Positions 1 through 7,608 of a stretch of 45,523 nucleotides of DNA are shown here, piece after piece. The notes beneath the pieces are model-generated. The model had not been told where the DNA came from. It searched no databases and saw nothing but the letters and a program-made list of their open reading frames with translations. The DNA lies in assembly GCA_944387095.1 (NCBI GenBank), contig CALXDP010000016.1, positions 1 through 45,523 on the forward strand, written 5' to 3'. Origin of the DNA: an uncultured Oscillospiraceae bacterium (GTDB taxonomy: Bacteria; Bacillota; Clostridia; Oscillospirales; Oscillospiraceae). Position 1 is the stretch's first letter. Each line of letters opens with the position of its first letter. The position numbers and the translations under genes were made by a program.

Positions 1-785
1 TGGTACTCCTTGTTGGCCAGGGTCTGGGTGGGGGCCACCACGATGGAGTCGCCGGTGTGGACGCCCACGGGGTCGATATTCTCCATGGAGCACACGGTGA
101 TCACGTTGCCGGCGCTGTCCCGCATGACCTCAAACTCGATCTCCTTCCAACCGGCGATACACCGCTCGATGAGCACCTGGCCCACCCGGCTCAGGTTGAT
201 GCCCCGCTCGGCGATCTCCTCCAGAGAGGCCCGGTCATAGGCGATGCCGCCGCCGGTACCCCCCAGGGTGTAGGCGGGACGGACGATGACAGGATAGCCA
301 ATCTTCCCGGCAAATTCCACCGCGTCGGCCACGCTCTCCACCACCTCGGAGGTGACGCAGGGCTGGCCGATGGACTCCATGCAGTCCTTGAAACCCTGAC
401 GGTCCTCCGCCTTGCGGATGGAGTCCGGACTGGTGCCCAGCAGGCGCACACCGTATTTCTCCAGCGTGCCGTTCTCATGCAGGGCCATGGCCAGATTCAG
501 CCCCGTCTGCCCGCCCAAGGTGGGCAGGATGGAGTCCGGCTTTTCCAGTTGGATGACCTGGGTAACGGAGGGAATGTTCAGCGGCTCGATGTACACATGG
601 TCGGCAATGTCCTTGTCCGTCATGATGGTGGCGGGGTTGGAGTTGACCAACACCACCTCCACGCCCTCCTCCTTCAGGGCACGGCATGCCTGGGTGCCGG
701 CGTAGTCAAACTCGGCAGCCTGGCCGATGACGATGGGACCGGAGCCCAGCACCAGCACCTTTTTAATGTTCGGATTCTTCGGCAT
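1..785 (-). CDS. carB: Carbamoyl-phosphate synthase large subunit, N-terminal part (truncated by window edge)
   Basis: CarB makes carbamoyl phosphate from bicarbonate, ammonia and two ATP for pyrimidine and arginine synthesis, taking ammonia from the CarA glutaminase. The 261 visible residues start [20 protein letters not shown] and run through the preATP-grasp fold into the first ATP-grasp domain (GGQTGLNLA near residue 93, [12 protein letters not shown] near 168). The family is about 1,070 residues long, so roughly three quarters lies beyond base 1. Its ATG shares one base with the carA stop (TAATG), and the ribosome site GGGAGGTGAGGGG lies inside the end of carA, so the two are translationally coupled. 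Family assignment is firm; whether the remainder is intact cannot be seen. Confidence 0.97.
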   Translation of the reverse strand, partial: MPKNPNIKKVLVLGSGPIVIGQAAEFDYAGTQACRALKEEGVEVVLVNSNPATIMTDKDIADHVYIEPLNIPSVTQVIQLEKPDSILPTLGGQTGLNLAMALHENGTLEKYGVRLLGTSPDSIRKAEDRQGFKDCMESIGQPCVTSEVVESVADAVEFAGKIGYPVIVRPAYTLGGTGGGIAYDRASLEEIAERGINLSRVGQVLIERCIAGWKEIEFEVMRDSAGNVITVCSMENIDPVGVHTGDSIVVAPTQTLANKEY

Positions 786-1867
786 TACCCCTCACCTCCC
801 ATGGACGCCACAAAGCGGTCGAACAGGTACTCGGTATCCTTGGGTCCGGGGCTGGCCTCAGGATGAAACTGGGTGGTAAAGCAGTTGGGGCGCTTGTAGC
901 GCAGCCCCTCGCAGGTGCCGTCGTTTACATTCACATGGGACACCTCCGCCACCGCCGGGTCTACCGTCTCAGCCAGCACCACATAGCCGTGGTTCTGACT
1001 GGTGATGAACACCCGTTTTTCCGCGATGTCCCGCACCGGGTGGTTGCCCCCCCGGTGGCCGTAATCCAGTCTCCCGGTCTTGGCTCCCGTGGCCAGGGCC
1101 AGCAGCTGGTGCCCCAGGCAGACGGCATACAGAGGCAGGCCGCTCTCGTAAAGCTTACGCACTTCCCGGATGATGTCCCCGTTGTCGGCGGGGTCACCGG
1201 GGCCGTTGGACAGCATCACCCCGTCGTACCCCCCCGCCAGCACCTCCCGGGCCGGGGTGTGGGCGGGCAGCACCGTCACCCGGCAGCCCCGGCGGCGCAG
1301 GCACTCCACCATGTTGCGCTTGACGCCAAAGTCCAGCATGGCCACATGACAGCGCTCCTCCTCACAGGCCGGATAGGTCTCAGGCCGGGGACAGGTGACC
1401 CGTTCCACCGTCCCCGTCACCCGGTAAGCCTTCAGCTTTTCCATCACCTCGTTGACATTAAAATGCTCCGCGCAGGTGATCATGCCATTCATGGAACCCT
1501 GACTGCGGAGAATTTTGGTAAGGGCACGGGTGTCAACACCCTCAATGCCAACAATATCATGTTTCCTTAAAAAGTCGCCCAGGCCGTACTGGCAACGGAA
1601 ATTGCTCCCCCGGGGAGAGAGATGCCGCACCACAAAGGCCTCCACCCAGGGCCGGGCGGACTCGTTGTCCTCCCCGTTCACCCCATAATTGCCAATGAGG
1701 GGATAGGACATCACCACGCCCTGCCCCGCATAGGAAGGATCCGTCAAAACCTCCTGATAACCGGTCATAGAGGTGTTGAACACCATCTCACACACACGCT
1801 CCCCGGCCGCGCCAATGGATCTGCCATGAAAGACAGCTCCGTTTGCCAGAATCAAAGTCGCCTTCAA
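785..1867 (-). CDS. carA: Carbamoyl-phosphate synthase small (glutaminase) subunit
   Basis: CarA hydrolyses glutamine and channels ammonia to CarB. The 360-residue product has the CarA N-terminal domain ([13 protein letters not shown], then [20 protein letters not shown]) and a C-terminal class I glutamine amidotransferase domain with the nucleophile cysteine in [13 protein letters not shown] and the histidine/glutamate pair in [11 protein letters not shown] chose the TTG at 1867 because GGCGGGGAG lies just upstream and [10 protein letters not shown] is where the family usually begins. An in-frame upstream extension to 1960 is possible but would run through the leader hairpin described separately. 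It heads a carA-carB operon. Expression is probably controlled by the leader at 1888-1952. Confidence 0.95.
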   Translation of the reverse strand: MKATLILANGAVFHGRSIGAAGERVCEMVFNTSMTGYQEVLTDPSYAGQGVVMSYPLIGNYGVNGEDNESARPWVEAFVVRHLSPRGSNFRCQYGLGDFLRKHDIVGIEGVDTRALTKILRSQGSMNGMITCAEHFNVNEVMEKLKAYRVTGTVERVTCPRPETYPACEEERCHVAMLDFGVKRNMVECLRRRGCRVTVLPAHTPAREVLAGGYDGVMLSNGPGDPADNGDIIREVRKLYESGLPLYAVCLGHQLLALATGAKTGRLDYGHRGGNHPVRDIAEKRVFITSQNHGYVVLAETVDPAVAEVSHVNVNDGTCEGLRYKRPNCFTTQFHPEASPGPKDTEYLFDRFVASMGGEG

Positions 1868-1887
1868 TACACTCCCCGCCTTTCCAC

Positions 1888-1952
1888 AAAAAGCCGCCCC
1901 ACAGACAGCGCCTCCTGCCGGGGCAGGAACGGTCCAGGGCGGCCATGCGCTG
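1888..1952 (-). promoter_or_regulatory. Candidate transcription attenuator in the carA leader
   Basis: On the minus strand GCCGCCC (1943-1937) pairs with GGGCGGC (1899-1893), followed by TTTTT (1892-1888). An inner hairpin CCTGCC/GGCAGG (1927-1914) sits in the loop. This is a rho-independent terminator placed directly in front of the carA ribosome site. A second stem, CAGCGC (1952-1947) with GCGCTG (1911-1906), crosses the first so the two cannot form together, as in terminator/antiterminator switches. Pyrimidine operons of Firmicutes are often controlled by PyrR-dependent attenuation, but I do not see the conserved PyrR loop, so the effector is unknown. Confidence 0.5.
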
Positions 1953-1986
1953 CTTGGCACAACACAATGTTTTTATTATCCTTCCT

Positions 1987-2015
1987 ATCTTAGCGTATCT
2001 TCCGGCAAAAGGCAA
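1987..2015 (-). promoter_or_regulatory. Predicted sigma-A promoter of carAB
   Basis: On the minus strand TTGCCT (2015-2010) and TAAGAT (1992-1987) are separated by 17 bases. Transcription would begin near 1980 and give a leader of about 110 nucleotides before the carA TTG start. The match is to sequence consensus only. Confidence 0.55.
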
Positions 2016-2143
2016 GGCACACTTTTCGTTTTTTTCTCATCTCCGCAAAAAATGTGGTTTTGGACAAGCGGGCGGCATATCCTGCCCCTTCTGCGGACAA
2101 AATGATCAATGTAACCAATTCTCAGACCATATGGGGTGATCCA

Positions 2144-2827
2144 ATGTTTGTGGTGCTGATCCGCACCGTGGTGCTCTACCTGCTGATCATTGTGGGAATC
2201 CGCCTGCTGGGCAAGCGCCAGGTGGGAGAGCTGGAGCCCTCCGAGCTGACCCTGGCCCTCATCATCGCGGACCTGGCCTCCGTACCCATGCAGGACAACG
2301 GCATTCCCCTTCTGTCCGGCCTGATCCCCATTATCGTGCTGCTGGCGGTGGCCACCATCCTGTCTGTGCTATCCGCAAAATCTATCCGGTTCCGCGCCCT
2401 TCTGTGCGGGCGGCCCAGCGTGGTCATCCAGGACGGGCTTGTGCTGGAGGGGGAGCTTCGGAAAAACCGCCTGACCGTGGACGAGCTGATGGAAGAGCTG
2501 CGCAACCAAGGGCACACCGATTTCCAAAGCATTAAATTTGCCATTTTGGAGACCAACGGCCAGCTGTCTGTACTGCCCTACGCCGGACAAAAACCTCCCA
2601 CCGCCGCCCAGCTCGGCCTGACCCCCCAGGAGCCAGGCATGCCTGTCATTCTCATCAGCGACGGCCGCCTGCTGGACCAAAACCTAAAAAGCCGGGGATA
2701 TGAGCGGAAGTGGCTGGACAAACAGCTGGCCGCCCGCGGCCTGTCCTCCCCCGAGCAGGTATTCCTGCTCACCGTGGATCAGCTGGGCGGTATCTATTGT
2801 GTTGCAAAAGGAGGCAAGGCATCATGA
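2144..2827 (+). CDS. DUF421 (YetF-like) membrane protein
   Basis: A 227-residue protein with hydrophobic N-terminal segments (about residues 3-20, 30-45 and 55-75) and a soluble C-terminal half carrying the DUF421 signature (IRLLGKRQVGELEPSELTLA near 17, LCGRPSVVIQDG, LRKNRLTVDELMEELR). The molecular function of DUF421 is not established. The start at 2144 is preceded by GGGGTGATCC at good spacing; an in-frame extension to 2054 has no comparable ribosome site. Its TGA overlaps the ATG of the next gene by four bases (ATGA). DUF421 followed by DUF4363 is a recurrent Clostridia pair, so the two probably act together at the membrane. Confidence 0.88.
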   Translation: MFVVLIRTVVLYLLIIVGIRLLGKRQVGELEPSELTLALIIADLASVPMQDNGIPLLSGLIPIIVLLAVATILSVLSAKSIRFRALLCGRPSVVIQDGLVLEGELRKNRLTVDELMEELRNQGHTDFQSIKFAILETNGQLSVLPYAGQKPPTAAQLGLTPQEPGMPVILISDGRLLDQNLKSRGYERKWLDKQLAARGLSSPEQVFLLTVDQLGGIYCVAKGGKAS

Positions 2828-3207
2828 GACGCCTGTGGGTCGCCGCGGCACTGATCCTCGTCCTGGTCGCGCTTTCCAGCGTTCATGTGATCGCCCTGGG
2901 CCAGATCACCAACCAGACCACGGAACACCTGGAGCAGGCCCGGCAGGCTCTGATCCAGGAGGACTGGGAGGAGGCCGGCATCCTCATTGAGGACGCTTAT
3001 CACAACTGGGAGCAACAGGACTTTTACCTTCACACTACTCTCAGGCACACGGACATCGACACAGTCCGCGCCTCCTTTCACGAGGCCCGCGCCTATCTGT
3101 CCGCCCGGGAGGACGCCTCGGAATGCGCCGCGGTGTGTGCCAGGCTGGTCAACCAGCTGGAGCTGATTTTGGAGGGAGAGCTGCCCACACTGAAAAATCT
3201 GCTGTAA
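2824..3207 (+). CDS. DUF4363-type membrane-anchored protein
   Basis: A 127-residue protein with one N-terminal hydrophobic segment (about residues 5-25, WVAAALILVLVALSSVHVIA), then an acidic, largely helical extracytoplasmic domain (HLEQARQALIQEDWEEAG, LVNQLELILEGELPTLKNLL). The partnership with DUF421 and the layout of an anchor plus helical bundle match DUF4363 proteins of Clostridia, which have no assigned biochemical role. It is translationally coupled to the DUF421 gene by an ATGA overlap and ends just before a strong terminator. Confidence 0.8.
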   Translation: MRRLWVAAALILVLVALSSVHVIALGQITNQTTEHLEQARQALIQEDWEEAGILIEDAYHNWEQQDFYLHTTLRHTDIDTVRASFHEARAYLSAREDASECAAVCARLVNQLELILEGELPTLKNLL

Positions 3208-3236
3208 AAAAACGGGGCAGTCGCCCCGTTTTTTTA
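3205..3236. terminator. Bidirectional rho-independent terminator
   Basis: ACGGGGC and GCCCCGT flank a four-base loop (AGTC), with an A-tract before and a T-tract after. It ends the DUF421/DUF4363 unit on the plus strand and overlaps the last codons of the convergent 63-codon minus-strand gene, so it can serve both directions. Confidence 0.85.
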
Positions 3237-3425
3237 CAGCTCTGGCGAGTGGAACAGCTCCGGGTCCTGCCACTCATCCAGATCAGTTCCCTCTCTGGGC
3301 GGCGTGGAGTGAGGCCCTGCCTGCACCCTGCCCGCCGTTACATCTGACAGCATCTCATATTCCGGCCTGCGGTATCTGGGCGGTTTCCCGTCCGTTTTCC
3401 CCCGGCCTTTCCTGTTTTTCTTCAT
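3234..3425 (-). CDS. Small hypothetical protein, 63 residues
   Basis: I do not recognise a family. The product is very basic at its N-terminus (MKKNRKGRGKTDGKPPRYRR) and acidic at its C-terminus (EGTDLDEWQDPELF), with no membrane segment. The ATG at 3425 has a credible ribosome site (GGGAGAAGGATA). The gene occupies an otherwise empty interval and ends inside a bidirectional terminator, which supports it being real. There are no paralogues in the window and no functional clue beyond its charge pattern. Confidence 0.5.
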   Translation of the reverse strand: MKKNRKGRGKTDGKPPRYRRPEYEMLSDVTAGRVQAGPHSTPPREGTDLDEWQDPELFHSPEL

Positions 3426-3443
3426 TATCCTTCTCCCTTCTCA

Positions 3444-3481
3444 GCACACAGGCGGAGGACGCGTGCCCTCCGCCTGTGTGC
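3444..3481. repeat. Perfect 15-bp inverted repeat between two small genes
   Basis: GCACACAGGCGGAGG (3444-3458) and its exact reverse complement (3467-3481) flank eight bases. The hairpin lies between the 45-codon gene and the 63-codon gene, both on the minus strand. Neither side carries a real T-tract, so it may be a processing or stability element rather than a standard terminator. Confidence 0.75.
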
Positions 3482-3490
3482 CTTTGCGGC

Positions 3491-3628
3491 TTAATAGCCC
3501 TTATTCATGGGGTTCTTGTTCTCGGGGCCATACTCTTTCTTGGCCTCGGGCTTCTTCTTGTTTTCGGGGCCCTTCTTGTTCTCAGGGCACTGGTTTTTCC
3601 CCTGGGAGGGGTTGCGATTGGTTTCCAC
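3491..3628 (-). CDS. Small low-complexity Asn/Lys/Pro-rich protein, 45 residues
   Basis: No family recognised. The product is hydrophilic and built from imperfect repeats of PENKK (CPENKKGPENKKKPEAKK, then GPENKNP). It has one cysteine and no hydrophobic core. I chose the GTG at 3628 because GAGGTGAT lies four bases upstream; the longer in-frame ORF to 3751 has no ribosome site and would run into the nrdR promoter region. Composition recalls short disordered proteins of spore-forming Clostridia, but that is only an impression. A TATAAA sequence upstream could be its promoter. Confidence 0.5.
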   Translation of the reverse strand: METNRNPSQGKNQCPENKKGPENKKKPEAKKEYGPENKNPMNKGY

Positions 3629-3724
3629 AGTTATCACCTCACTGTCCCAAGTATTCCTCGTCCCCTCCTCCTTTATACCTGTGAAAAAATTTTTCCAAAA
3701 GGAATACCCAAGGCGGCAAATCCA

Positions 3725-3733
3725 TGCTATAAT
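3725..3733 (+). promoter_or_regulatory. Extended -10 promoter upstream of nrdR
   Basis: TGCTATAAT (3725-3733) is a perfect extended -10; no good -35 lies 16-18 bases upstream. The start would be near 3740, giving a leader of about 70 bases to the nrdR ATG. I do not see an NrdR-box pair here. Confidence 0.5.
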
Positions 3734-3808
3734 ACTCGTAATATCGCGCAAACACTCAAACCTCTAATCTGACAAAGAGAGAATCGGTCCTGTATGAAAG
3801 GATGAGGT

Positions 3809-4267
3809 ATGATGAAATGTCCCTTTTGCTCCCATCCGGAAAGTAAGGTGGTGGACTCCCGCCCCGCCGATGAGGGCAGCAGCATCCGCCGCCGCCGGGA
3901 ATGTCTGGAGTGCCACAAGCGCTTTACCACCTATGAGACTGTGGAGAGCCTTCCCCTGGTGGTGATCAAGCGGGACGGCAGCCGGCAGGCTTTTGACAAG
4001 GCCAAGCTGCTGGGCAGCATGCTCAAGGCCTGTGAAAAGCGGTCCGTCTCCGTCTCCACCCTGGAGCGGCTGGCCGATGAGATTGAGCAGACACTTCAAA
4101 ACGAGATGGAGCGGGAGATTCCCAGCACGGAGATCGGCGAGCTGGTCATGGACAAGCTGAAGGATGTGGACGAGGTGTCCTATGTGCGCTTTGCCTCTGT
4201 CTACCGCCAGTTCAAAGATATCAGCACCTTCATGTCCGAGCTGAACAAGCTGCTCCAGGAGAAGTGA
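3809..4267 (+). CDS. nrdR: Transcriptional repressor NrdR
   Basis: NrdR represses ribonucleotide reductase genes when dATP/ATP bind its ATP-cone. The 152-residue length is typical. The N-terminal zinc ribbon shows two CxxC pairs ([15 protein letters not shown] at residues 4-18, [12 protein letters not shown] near 33-44), and the ATP-cone follows from about residue 49 ([19 protein letters not shown]). Two adjacent ATG codons exist (3809 and 3812) with GGATGAGG upstream; the first is used here. It is monocistronic and ends at a strong terminator. No nrd structural gene lies in the window, as is common for NrdR. Confidence 0.97.
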   Translation: MMKCPFCSHPESKVVDSRPADEGSSIRRRRECLECHKRFTTYETVESLPLVVIKRDGSRQAFDKAKLLGSMLKACEKRSVSVSTLERLADEIEQTLQNEMEREIPSTEIGELVMDKLKDVDEVSYVRFASVYRQFKDISTFMSELNKLLQEK

Positions 4268-4271
4268 GCAC

Positions 4272-4301
4272 AAAAAAACACCCCCATGGGGGTGTTTTTT
4301 T
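4272..4301. terminator. Bidirectional terminator between nrdR and upp
   Basis: CACCCCC and GGGGGTG flank ATG, with seven A before and seven T after. It serves convergent nrdR (+) and upp (-). Confidence 0.9.
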
Positions 4302-4308
4302 ATAGCTT

Positions 4309-4938
4309 TTACTTGGTTCCAAAAATGCGGTCTCCCGCGTCGCCCAGGCCGGGGACGATATAGGCGTGGTCATTGAGCTTTTCATCCACCGCCGCCACAT
4401 AGATATCCACATCTGGATGATCCTTCTGGATGCAGGCAATCCCCTCCGGGGCGGCCAGAATGTTCATCAGCTTGATATGCTTGCAGCCATACCCCTTCAG
4501 AAAGGTGATGGCTGCGGAGGCGGAACCGCCGGTGGCCAGCATGGGATCCAGCACAATGACGTCCCGCTCGGCAATATCCTGGGGCATCTTACAGTAATAC
4601 TCCACCGGGGCATGGGTCTCCGGATCCCGATACAGACCGATATGTCCCACCTTCGCGGAGGGGATCAGGTTCAAGATCCCGTCTACCATGCCCAGGCCCG
4701 CCCGCAGGATGGGCACGATGGCCAGCTTCTTCCCCGCCAGCGTCTTGAAGGTGCCCACGGCGATGGGCGTCTCAATCTCCACGTCCTTCAGGGGCAGGTC
4801 CCGGGTGGCCTCATAACACTCCAACGCCGCCATCTCCGAGACAATCTCCCGAAATTCCTTGACCCCGGTGTTCTTGTCCCGGAGGATGGACAGTTTGTGC
4901 TGCAGCAGCGGGTGATCCAGAATATGTACCTTTTCCAT
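4309..4938 (-). CDS. upp: Uracil phosphoribosyltransferase
   Basis: Upp salvages uracil with PRPP to form UMP. The 209-residue product starts [17 protein letters not shown], like the family. It carries the PRPP-binding stretch [14 protein letters not shown] (near residue 126), the [12 protein letters not shown] loop (near 76), and the uracil-binding C-terminus [17 protein letters not shown] chose 4938 over the ATG at 4947 because GGGGA sits nine bases upstream of it but only one base from the earlier ATG. It closes the tsaE-tsaB-upp cluster and shares a bidirectional terminator with nrdR. Pyrimidine salvage here complements carAB nearby. Confidence 0.96.
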   Translation of the reverse strand: MEKVHILDHPLLQHKLSILRDKNTGVKEFREIVSEMAALECYEATRDLPLKDVEIETPIAVGTFKTLAGKKLAIVPILRAGLGMVDGILNLIPSAKVGHIGLYRDPETHAPVEYYCKMPQDIAERDVIVLDPMLATGGSASAAITFLKGYGCKHIKLMNILAAPEGIACIQKDHPDVDIYVAAVDEKLNDHAYIVPGLGDAGDRIFGTK

Positions 4939-4954
4939 GGTTGACATTCCCCTT

Positions 4955-5665
4955 TTATGATTGATTTTGGCCCAGGCGCTCCAGGCGTTCCCGTTCTGCC
5001 TGGCTGAGCCTGTGATACTGGGGCTTGAGTTGGCCGGCGGGAACCAGTGCCCCGTCCCCGCACAGCCGAAGAGCCGCCCGGGCCACCCCCCACGCCGTCT
5101 GGTAGATCAGGTGCGGGGGCATTTTCTTGGCCGGAATGCCCTGCGCTTCAAAGGCATTATAGCACAAAGCCGCCCCATCTCCAACCAAAATCTGCGTTTT
5201 CCCTGATTTTTCTACTTCCGCAGCCAGCTCCTCCAGCCCCACCGCCCGGTCCGGGGTCAGCCGGGTCAGCATACCATCCCGGGCCAAAAAGCGGGCGCTA
5301 TATACCTGGCTGCGCCGGGCGTCCATCACCGCACAGATCTCCCCATCCAGGTGGGCGCACTGCCAGGCCATGGCCTCCAAGGTGGAGCAGGGGGCGCACA
5401 GCTTGTCCCCCGGCCAGGCCAGCCCCTTGGCCGCGGCCACGCCGATGCGCACGCCGGTAAAAGAACCGGGCCCCACCGCCGCGGCGATGACGTCCATCTC
5501 CTCCAGCTTCAGCCCCGTGTTTTCCAGCAAATTGGCCACCATGGGCATCAGGGTGGCGGAATGGGTCAGGCCGCTGTTCTGAAATGACTGGGCCAAGAGC
5601 TTTTCCCCCTCCGTCACCGCCACCGAGGCGGTCACCGCCGAGGTCTCCAAGGCCAGAATCTTCAC
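4955..5665 (-). CDS. tsaB: tRNA threonylcarbamoyladenosine (t6A) biosynthesis protein TsaB
   Basis: TsaB is the ASKHA-fold partner that dimerises with TsaD and binds TsaE to transfer threonylcarbamoyl to A37 of ANN-decoding tRNAs. The 236-residue sequence has the hallmark start [17 protein letters not shown] and [20 protein letters not shown] near residues 69-88. It overlaps the upstream tsaE by four bases (ATGA), so they are translationally coupled. The last residues ([12 protein letters not shown]) are the usual TsaB tail. TsaD is not in the window; TsaC is present as a fusion at 17534-18811. Confidence 0.96.
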   Translation of the reverse strand: MKILALETSAVTASVAVTEGEKLLAQSFQNSGLTHSATLMPMVANLLENTGLKLEEMDVIAAAVGPGSFTGVRIGVAAAKGLAWPGDKLCAPCSTLEAMAWQCAHLDGEICAVMDARRSQVYSARFLARDGMLTRLTPDRAVGLEELAAEVEKSGKTQILVGDGAALCYNAFEAQGIPAKKMPPHLIYQTAWGVARAALRLCGDGALVPAGQLKPQYHRLSQAERERLERLGQNQS

Positions 5666-6087
5666 AACGACACCCCCTCAATGCGGATCATTCTGCTGTT
5701 CTCGTCTTCCCCCCGGGCAATGTCCACCCGCACCGCATCGTCCTCTATAGCCTCGGCCACGTTCTCGCTCCACTCCACGGCGCACACGCCCCCCCGGACC
5801 AGATAGTCCTCCCAGCCGATGTGGAACAGCTCGTCGGCGCTGCCCAAGCGGTACATGTCAAAGTGGAACAGGGGCAGCCGCCCGCCCTCGTACTCATTGA
5901 CGATGGTAAACGTGGGGCTGGTCACCTGCTCCTGAATCCCCAGTCCCCTGGCCATGCCGGAGATAAAAGCGGTCTTGCCCGCCCCAAGGTCACCGGTAAA
6001 GGCCACCACCGTGCCCGGGCCCAGCACCTGGGCCAGCCGCCCGCCCAGCGCCCGGGTCTCCTCCGCACTGTGGGTCACAAATTCCAT
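5662..6087 (-). CDS. tsaE: t6A biosynthesis ATPase TsaE
   Basis: TsaE is the small P-loop ATPase that resets the TsaB-TsaD complex in bacterial t6A synthesis. The 141-residue product has Walker A GDLGAGKT (near residue 32), the TSPTFTIVNEYEG switch region (near 56), the FHFDMYRL motif (near 74) and the conserved EW in VEWSENV (near 104). It is the first gene of tsaE-tsaB-upp. The likely promoter is the extended -10 in the inverted repeat at 6187-6223, leaving a leader of about 95 nucleotides. Confidence 0.96.
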   Translation of the reverse strand: MEFVTHSAEETRALGGRLAQVLGPGTVVAFTGDLGAGKTAFISGMARGLGIQEQVTSPTFTIVNEYEGGRLPLFHFDMYRLGSADELFHIGWEDYLVRGGVCAVEWSENVAEAIEDDAVRVDIARGEDENSRMIRIEGVSL

Positions 6088-6186
6088 CTATCTCACTTCC
6101 GGTTTTTCTTTTTTGCCTGCGCGCCCTGCCGGGCATACGCCTGTCCTCCCAGCAGCTCAGCGCTTCTTTTTGTAAACTCTTTTCGA

Positions 6187-6223
6187 ACAGTATAGCACAT
6201 CCCCTCAAAATGTGCTATACTGT
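6187..6223. promoter_or_regulatory. Divergent extended -10 promoters inside a perfect 13-bp inverted repeat
   Basis: ACAGTATAGCACA (6187-6199) and its exact reverse complement (6211-6223) flank 11 bases. Each arm reads TGCTATACT outward: plus strand 6213-6221 toward rodA, minus strand 6197-6189 toward tsaE. Neither has a good -35. The symmetry means the two promoters, or a dimeric regulator, could share the element. Confidence 0.6.
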
Positions 6224-6271
6224 ATTTCCAGTTTTTCATCCCAACCATCCCAACCGGAAGGAGGTCTCCCC

Positions 6272-7447
6272 TTGCGCCTGGTCCGCAGTTTGAAGGATTT
6301 TTTCCAAAAAGGCGATGTGGTGCTGCTGGGCCTGTGCCTGCTGGCCAGCGCCGCCGGGCTGGTTCTGATTTACAGCGCCACCCAGTATGACGTGGCCCTG
6401 CAAAATAATTTCTCCCGTCAGGCCATATTTATCGCCATGGGTGTGGTGGCCTACGTGGCCGTCACCTTCATCGATGTGGAGTTTCTTCTGGAAAAATGGT
6501 GGAAGGTGTTCCTCCTGCTGGGCCTGCTGGTCATTCTTCTCATCCAGCCCTTTGGTGAGGCGGGCGACACCGGCAACAAAAGCTGGGTGTATCTGCCCGG
6601 CATCCCCTTCGGTTTTCAGCCCGGCGAGATTGCCAAACTGGCCTTCATTGTGGTGCTGGCCTGGCTGCTCAATCACGAGCGGGCCAACGGAGTGAGCCGC
6701 CTTTCTGCCATTGTCAAGTATCTGCTGCTCACCTGCACCTACGCCGGGCTGCTTGCGGTGCTGTCCGGCGACTTCGGCATGGTGCTGGTCTACCTGTTCC
6801 TCTTCATCATCATGGCCTGGGTGGGTGGGGTAAACAAATGGTGGTTTATCGGCGTGGGCGGCAGCCTGATCGCCGCGGTGGTCTTTTTGTGGAACTTCAT
6901 CCTGCCCCGCACCGGCCTGTGGACAGACTACCGCATTCTGCGCTTCCGGGTGGTGCTGGATCACGACCTGGATCCCCTGGGGGTGGGCTGGCACCAGTCC
7001 CGCTCTCTGCTGGCCATCGGTTCGGGGCAGCTGACCGGCATGGGCTATCTCAATGGCAAGCAGACCCAGTCCGCCCTGTCCCAGAATCTCCCTGCCCGGC
7101 ACACTGACTTCATCTTCGCTGTGTGCGGCGAGGAGTTCGGTCTCATTGGCTGCTGTGTGCTGCTGGCTCTGCTGCTGGCCATCATCCTGCGGTGTGTGTG
7201 GGTATCCCGGCGGGCCAAAAGCCATATGTCCGCCTATATCGCCATGGGCTTTGCCGGTATGTTGATGGTGCAGACCGTCCTCAACGTGGGTATGTGCCTG
7301 TATGTCACCCCGGTCATCGGCCTCACCCTCCCCTTCATCAGTTACGGAGGCTCTTCCACCCTCACCCTCTTTGTCGCCATGGGCATCGTGTCCGGTATCA
7401 AAATGCGCCCCCTGCCCAGCTGGCTGAAGGACCGCAGCCAGCTATAG
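6272..7447 (+). CDS. SEDS-family peptidoglycan polymerase (RodA/FtsW type)
   Basis: SEDS proteins are polytopic glycosyltransferases that polymerise lipid II together with a class B PBP. The 391-residue product has about ten hydrophobic segments and the conserved features GNKSWVYLPGIPFGFQPGEIAKLA (quoted as two parts: GNKSWVYLPG and QPGEIAKLAF, near residues 108-130), the catalytic-loop aspartate region RILRFRVVLDHDLDP near 222, and the C-terminal PFISYGGSS. The TTG at 6272 is preferred: GGAAGGAGGT stands six bases upstream, whereas the upstream ATG at 6212 lies inside the promoter repeat. GxxSWxxL plus a long loop suggests RodA rather than FtsW, but the two cannot be separated safely here. 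It is followed by a terminator. Confidence 0.9.
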   Translation: MRLVRSLKDFFQKGDVVLLGLCLLASAAGLVLIYSATQYDVALQNNFSRQAIFIAMGVVAYVAVTFIDVEFLLEKWWKVFLLLGLLVILLIQPFGEAGDTGNKSWVYLPGIPFGFQPGEIAKLAFIVVLAWLLNHERANGVSRLSAIVKYLLLTCTYAGLLAVLSGDFGMVLVYLFLFIIMAWVGGVNKWWFIGVGGSLIAAVVFLWNFILPRTGLWTDYRILRFRVVLDHDLDPLGVGWHQSRSLLAIGSGQLTGMGYLNGKQTQSALSQNLPARHTDFIFAVCGEEFGLIGCCVLLALLLAIILRCVWVSRRAKSHMSAYIAMGFAGMLMVQTVLNVGMCLYVTPVIGLTLPFISYGGSSTLTLFVAMGIVSGIKMRPLPSWLKDRSQL

Positions 7448-7522
7448 GAAGCGCGTAGGCGTGCGGAGCAGCGGGCTAAGACCGGAGCGGAGGAAAAGCG
7501 CACTCCAGGAAACAAGCCTCTG

Positions 7523-7559
7523 AAAAATATGCGGATGCCGACGGCATCCGCATATTTTT
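7523..7559 (+). terminator. Terminator after the SEDS gene
   Basis: GCGGATGCC and GGCATCCGC flank three bases, extended by AAAAATAT on the left and ATATTTTT on the right. Confidence 0.85.
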
Positions 7560-7608
7560 CTTCCCTGGGACGCAAGCTATCCACACCAAATATGAAGGAG
7601 GATTTCCC

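Noticed and set aside
6236-7225. 329-codon open frame antisense to the SEDS gene
   Set aside because: Gln/His-rich shadow with no ribosome site; the plus-strand membrane protein is clear.
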